Positions 15,112-18,783 of a stretch of 18,783 nucleotides of DNA are shown here, one piece after another. Numbering within the stretch: position 1 is the first letter of the stretch; every line of letters starts with the position of its first letter. Source of the stretch: an uncultured Chitinophagales bacterium (GTDB taxonomy: Bacteria; Bacteroidota; Bacteroidia; Chitinophagales; Chitinophagaceae); contig CAMPIQ010000068.1 in the NCBI GenBank assembly GCA_946886475.1, forward strand, positions 1 to 18,783. The letters are read 5' to 3'. A model generated the notes under the pieces. That model did not search any database and had not been told where the DNA came from. It saw only the letters and a list, made by a program, of their open reading frames with translations. A program made the position numbers and the translations under genes.

Positions 15112-16881
15112 ATGAAGATTTTTTTAGCACAGCAAAATTATCATATCGGGAATTTCGAAAAGAACAGGGAAAAGATCATAAATGGAATTGAAATGGGCAG
15201 AAAGGCGGGCGCAGACCTTGTGCTTTTTTCAGAGTTGTGCATTTGTGGGTATCCCCCAAGGGATTTTCTTGAGTTCAACGACTTTATCAGGAAGTGTTAT
15301 GAAAGTATTGATATCATTAAAGAGCATACTTCCGGCATAGGTGTATTGATAGGAAGCCCTGCACACAATCCCAGGAAGGAAGGAAAGGACCTTTTGAATG
15401 CTGCTTTTTTATTGCATGATAAAGAGATCAGGGCCGAAATACATAAAACACTTTTGCCCAATTATGACATATTTGACGAGTACCGTTATTTTGAACCGGC
15501 TTCTGAGTGGAAGTGCATAGAATTCAAAGGGAAAAAACTGGCCGTTACCATTTGCGAGGACATCTGGAATCTTGGCGACAATCCGCTTTACCGTATCACA
15601 CCTATGGAAAAGCTTATTGGTCAAAAGCCCGATGTGATGCTTAATCTTTCTGCTTCACCCTACAATTATGCGGCTGATGTGGTAAGAAGAAGCATAATGG
15701 AAGCACATACTTTGAAATATAAGCTGCCCATGTTGTATTGTAATACGGTTGGTGCCCAGACGGAAATTGTATTTGACGGGGGCAGCCTGGTGTACGATGG
15801 CAATGGTAATATGGTAAAGGAGATGAAGTATTTTGAAGAAGATTATGAAATAGTTGATCTTGACCTGATAGAAGGAAAGAAAAATTATAATAAAGATGAG
15901 GTTTCAGCTTCAGGAAGGGGTACAAGTTCCGAAATGGAAAATCCATCCACCATCCCGGCTACAAAAACGAGAAGTTATTTTTATTCAGCAGCAGAAGTTG
16001 GCCGCGATTCGGATATCCTGAAGTACCTGACAGATGAAAAAAATATTGCAGAGATACACAGCGCCCTGGTGCTTGGCATCAGTGATTATTTTTCAAAAAT
16101 GAATTTTAAGAAGGCTACGCTGGGTGCAAGCGGGGGCATAGACAGTGCCGTGGTGCAGGCTTTAGCGGTTGAAGCCTTAGGTAAGGAAAATGTTCATGTA
16201 CTGCTCATGCCTTCCCAATATTCCACAGAGCATTCCATAAGTGATGCTGAACTTTTATGTAAAAGGCTGGGAAATCCATACAACATTGTTGCCATCAAAG
16301 AAGTGTATGATAGTTATCTGTCTACTCTTAAACCTGTATTCAGGGACCTTCCATTCAGTGTTGCCGAAGAGAATTTACAAAGCCGGACAAGAGGAAATCT
16401 TTTAATGGCACTGGCTAACAAGCTGGGATATATACTTCTTAATACTTCAAATAAAAGTGAACTGGCCACAGGATACGGAACATTGTATGGTGATATGGCC
16501 GGTGGGCTGGGAGTACTTGGAGATCTGTACAAAATGCAGGTATATGCGCTGGCAGGATATATGAACAGGAAGGAAGAGCTCATTCCGGATCATATAATTT
16601 CAAAAGCACCTTCGGCGGAATTGAGGCCGGATCAGAAAGACACAGATAGTTTACCGGATTACCGAATTCTGGACAAGGTACTATATAACTATATCGAATT
16701 AAGGCAGGGTCCTAAAGAGATCATTGCACAGGGCTACGATGCTGCTCTTGTAACCAGGATTCTGAAGCTTGTCAATTCAAATGAATACAAAAGAAATCAG
16801 TTTTGTCCCATTATACGTGTTAGTTCAAAAGCTTTTGGCGTGGGAAGGCGATTGCCGATCGTAGCTAAATACCTGGGGTAA
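15112..16881 (+). CDS. nadE: Glutamine-dependent NAD+ synthetase
   Basis: Last step of NAD synthesis: amidates nicotinate adenine dinucleotide using ATP and ammonia released from glutamine. It is a two-domain protein of 589 residues. The N-terminal nitrilase-type glutaminase (about 1-260) has the triad Glu41 (FSELCICGYPPRD), Lys112 (IHKTLLPNYDIFDE) and Cys148 (CEDIWN). The C-terminal synthetase (about 305-589) has the ATP-binding loop GASGGIDSAVV (338-348), then RGNLLMALAN, NTSNKSELATGYGTLYGD (444-461) and SAELRPDQKDTDSLPDY (501-517). All expected catalytic residues are present. It lies divergent from gldB and convergent with a lipoprotein gene. Confidence 0.97.
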   Translation: MKIFLAQQNYHIGNFEKNREKIINGIEMGRKAGADLVLFSELCICGYPPRDFLEFNDFIRKCYESIDIIKEHTSGIGVLIGSPAHNPRKEGKDLLNAAFLLHDKEIRAEIHKTLLPNYDIFDEYRYFEPASEWKCIEFKGKKLAVTICEDIWNLGDNPLYRITPMEKLIGQKPDVMLNLSASPYNYAADVVRRSIMEAHTLKYKLPMLYCNTVGAQTEIVFDGGSLVYDGNGNMVKEMKYFEEDYEIVDLDLIEGKKNYNKDEVSASGRGTSSEMENPSTIPATKTRSYFYSAAEVGRDSDILKYLTDEKNIAEIHSALVLGISDYFSKMNFKKATLGASGGIDSAVVQALAVEALGKENVHVLLMPSQYSTEHSISDAELLCKRLGNPYNIVAIKEVYDSYLSTLKPVFRDLPFSVAEENLQSRTRGNLLMALANKLGYILLNTSNKSELATGYGTLYGDMAGGLGVLGDLYKMQVYALAGYMNRKEELIPDHIISKAPSAELRPDQKDTDSLPDYRILDKVLYNYIELRQGPKEIIAQGYDAALVTRILKLVNSNEYKRNQFCPIIRVSSKAFGVGRRLPIVAKYLG

Positions 16882-16902
16882 AATTGAAATTGGAAAATGA
16901 GA
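16882..16902. repeat. Weak 7-bp periodic tract after nadE
   Basis: The first bases after the nadE stop read AATTGAA, ATTGGAA and then AATGAGA, three related 7-mers. The sequence is AT-rich and this is the weakest of the tracts. Confidence 0.35.
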
Positions 16903-16983
16903 AAAAAGGAAATTCACCCAAAATATTCAGCATGATCACCTGTAATCAGGATTGTAAACTGAGGGGCAGGAAATTTCCATTCA

Positions 16984-16997
16984 AACCTAATTAGGTT
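16984..16997. repeat. Perfect 14-bp palindrome
   Basis: AACCTAATTAGGTT is its own reverse complement. It lies between convergent genes (nadE and the lipoprotein), with no T run, so a protein-binding site or a structural element is as likely as a terminator. The rest of 16903-17073 shows nothing I can name. Confidence 0.5.
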
Positions 16998-17073
16998 GAT
17001 CAATAAAAATCAATAGATCCATCTTTTTCATAACTGTTTAAAGTATAAAAAGGTTGGTTGTTCATGATAGCTA

Positions 17074-17547
17074 CTAATGTTTGAAGTCAACTACCATCCA
17101 GACCGATTGAGATGAACCAGGCATGGTTGTGTCTTTACGTATGCTTAATTTGGTACTATTCAGTGTGGCAATATCAAATTGTCCTCCGGCACCAAAGAAA
17201 GCGCTGCCTGTTACATTGATCTTGGTTTCGTTATTTGAAAAGCTCCAGGTAAAAGGGTTGGTCTGGGAAGACGACGCATTGCATTTAACCGCACCTTCAT
17301 CAGCCACTCCCGTACCATCATCATTGAAAGTTGCTTTATTATCGAGCACACAAGCCGGAACAGGAACAAAGCCGGAACTGAAACTGAAGTCTATGGAACC
17401 ATTTTTATCCTGGTCAATTCCTCCATTATCGTATTGCCATTGTGCACTGGTAAGATGATCGGTATTGGAGGGTTCGGGCGGGTCGTTATTTTCTTTGTCG
17501 CAGGAAACAAACAGAAAGCTTAACAGAACTACATATTGGATTTTCAT
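17074..17547 (-). CDS. Small lipoprotein with EF-hand-like loop
   Basis: A 157-residue predicted lipoprotein of no family that I can name with certainty; it resembles lipocalin-like Bacteroidota lipoproteins. The signal ends in LFVSC, with Cys16 lipidated, followed by DKENND, similar to acidic surface-export signals of this phylum. DQDKNGSID (45-53) has the D-x-D-x-N-G-x-I-D spacing of a calcium-binding EF-hand or dockerin loop. Later segments (TFNDDGTGV, FTWSFSNNETKINV, FDIATLNSTKLSI) are beta-rich. Two cysteines (66 and 89) could form a disulfide. It has no operon partner and is divergent from the MoxR gene. Confidence 0.75.
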   Translation of the reverse strand: MKIQYVVLLSFLFVSCDKENNDPPEPSNTDHLTSAQWQYDNGGIDQDKNGSIDFSFSSGFVPVPACVLDNKATFNDDGTGVADEGAVKCNASSSQTNPFTWSFSNNETKINVTGSAFFGAGGQFDIATLNSTKLSIRKDTTMPGSSQSVWMVVDFKH

Positions 17548-17711
17548 ATCATCAGGATTTAATACAACCCTAAATTAGACTAAATGCTTAAAAAATGCAT
17601 TTATATGGATGAATATTTCAAAATTTGACCTTCATTGAGTAAAATGTGCTGATTTTTGCTTTACGGCAAATTATTTGCTAAAGCACAGTTCGAAAAAATA
17701 CCTAAACCTAT

Positions 17712-18713
17712 ATGGCAAAAACCGCAGACGATATCCGGCAATTGAATGAAAGGATCAGTTATTCAGGACAGTTTATTGATAAATTACGAAATGAGGTTTC
17801 TAAAGTTATTGTCGGACAAAGCTATATGCTCGACCGGCTGTTAATTGGATTATTAAGCAACGGGCATGTATTACTGGAGGGTGTTCCCGGACTGGCAAAA
17901 ACCCTTACCATAAAATCTCTTTCGCAGGCCATACATGCCCACTTCAGCAGGATACAGTTTACACCTGATCTTTTACCTGCCGATGTTATCGGTACTTTAA
18001 TTTATAACCAGCAACGAAATGAATTTGTGGTTCGCAAAGGACCCATATTTGCCAATTTCATTCTCGCGGATGAAATAAACCGGGCGCCTGCAAAAGTGCA
18101 AAGCGCTCTGCTGGAAGCCATGCAGGAAAGACAGGTGACCATTGGAGATACCACCTATAAACTTGAAGAACCTTTTCTTGTGCTGGCCACGCAGAATCCA
18201 CTTGAACAGGAAGGTACGTATCCGTTACCGGAAGCCCAGGTTGACCGGTTTATCATGAAAGTTGTTGTGGGATATCCAAGCCGTGCCGAAGAACAGCTTA
18301 TCATCCGGCAGAATGTGCAGGGATTAAAACCAGAATCTGTAAACGCGGTTGTTTCTTCACAGGAAATATTGAACGCCCGGCAGATGGTGAAGGAAATATA
18401 CATGGATGAAAAAATAGAGCAATATATTTTGGACATTGTATTTGCAACCCGTAACCCTGCAGACTACCAACTTGATCATCTGAAGCCGCTGATATCATAT
18501 GGATCTTCACCAAGAGGAAGCATCAACCTCGCTCTTGCGTCAAAGTCCCAGGCCTTCCTGAATAAGAGAGGATATGTTATTCCGGAAGATGTAAGAAGTA
18601 TTTGTAATGATGTATTACGCCATCGTATTGGACTTACCTATGAAGCTGAAGCCGAAAGTGTTGATGTTACCAATGTGATAGACCAGATTTTACAGAAGAT
18701 CGATTTACCGTAA
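17712..18713 (+). CDS. MoxR-family AAA+ ATPase
   Basis: A 333-residue MoxR-type AAA+ ATPase. MoxR proteins act as chaperones for von Willebrand A (VWA) domain partners and often sit next to DUF58 and VWA genes (Bat operons in this phylum). Walker A is GVPGLAKT (57-64), Walker B is FILADEIN with Asp120 and Glu121, sensor 1 is LATQNP (158-163), and the sensor 2 region is near SPRGS (266-270). The ATP-lid helical domain follows to the end. The gene is complete and ends 70 bp before the window edge. The expected DUF58/VWA neighbour would lie beyond the window and cannot be confirmed. Confidence 0.93.
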   Translation: MAKTADDIRQLNERISYSGQFIDKLRNEVSKVIVGQSYMLDRLLIGLLSNGHVLLEGVPGLAKTLTIKSLSQAIHAHFSRIQFTPDLLPADVIGTLIYNQQRNEFVVRKGPIFANFILADEINRAPAKVQSALLEAMQERQVTIGDTTYKLEEPFLVLATQNPLEQEGTYPLPEAQVDRFIMKVVVGYPSRAEEQLIIRQNVQGLKPESVNAVVSSQEILNARQMVKEIYMDEKIEQYILDIVFATRNPADYQLDHLKPLISYGSSPRGSINLALASKSQAFLNKRGYVIPEDVRSICNDVLRHRIGLTYEAEAESVDVTNVIDQILQKIDLP

Positions 18714-18715
18714 TA

Positions 18716-18736
18716 ATTCAAAATGTAAAATGCAAA
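18716..18736. repeat. Degenerate 7-bp periodic tract after moxR
   Basis: Three consecutive 7-mers (ATTCAAA, ATGTAAA, then ATGCAAA) start 3 bases after the MoxR stop codon. Together with the other tracts it shows the same position at a gene end. Confidence 0.5.
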
Positions 18737-18783
18737 ACAGGGTCATTGATTTATGATGGAAAGACCTTTTCCGGGGTAGTTAT

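Overview
The window looks like chromosomal DNA of a Bacteroidota bacterium, most likely of the Chitinophagaceae or a near relative. I infer this from a GldB gliding lipoprotein, a DUF4783 protein, a TonB-dependent receptor paired with a PepSY membrane protein, an ECF sigma factor next to a membrane-anchored beta-barrel protein, moderate GC content, almost no Shine-Dalgarno sequences, and Bacteroidota-type -7 promoter boxes (TAnnTTTG) close to start codons. There are 16 protein genes and no RNA genes, insertion sequences, prophage or CRISPR arrays that I can see. It is mostly housekeeping sequence with a few unusual points.

Layout. Positions 1-419 are non-coding, with a terminator-like hairpin and degenerate 7-bp repeats. 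On the minus strand, 4911-420 holds an ECF sigma factor, a membrane-anchored beta-barrel protein (candidate sigma regulator), a small lipoprotein and uvrC. After a 287-bp gap, 10108-5199 (minus) holds gpmI, a two-TM protein, a TonB-dependent receptor and a PepSY-TM protein, closely spaced. Divergent from gpmI, the plus strand carries a DUF4783 protein, nadC and an SUI1/eIF1-like protein (10229-11960). An isocitrate dehydrogenase (minus, 13464-12013) converges on these, with apaG (plus) divergent from it. gldB (minus) and nadE (plus) are divergent from each other. A small EF-hand-like lipoprotein (minus) and a MoxR-family ATPase (plus) close the window.

Themes. NAD metabolism recurs: nadC (de novo synthesis), nadE (last step), and an isocitrate dehydrogenase whose coenzyme-site residues look NAD-type rather than NADP-type. 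The TonB receptor and PepSY protein suggest uptake of a heme- or siderophore-like ligand. The sigma factor and its neighbour suggest envelope sensing, possibly by one protein that spans from cytoplasm to outer membrane.

The most notable structure outside genes is a set of degenerate 7-bp periodic tracts, each a few units long, placed at or just after stop codons of many genes (for example 363-418, 10610-10630, 11950-12010, 13976-14010, 18716-18736). The unit sequence differs between sites but the period does not. One pair forms a perfect 15-bp hairpin between convergent genes.
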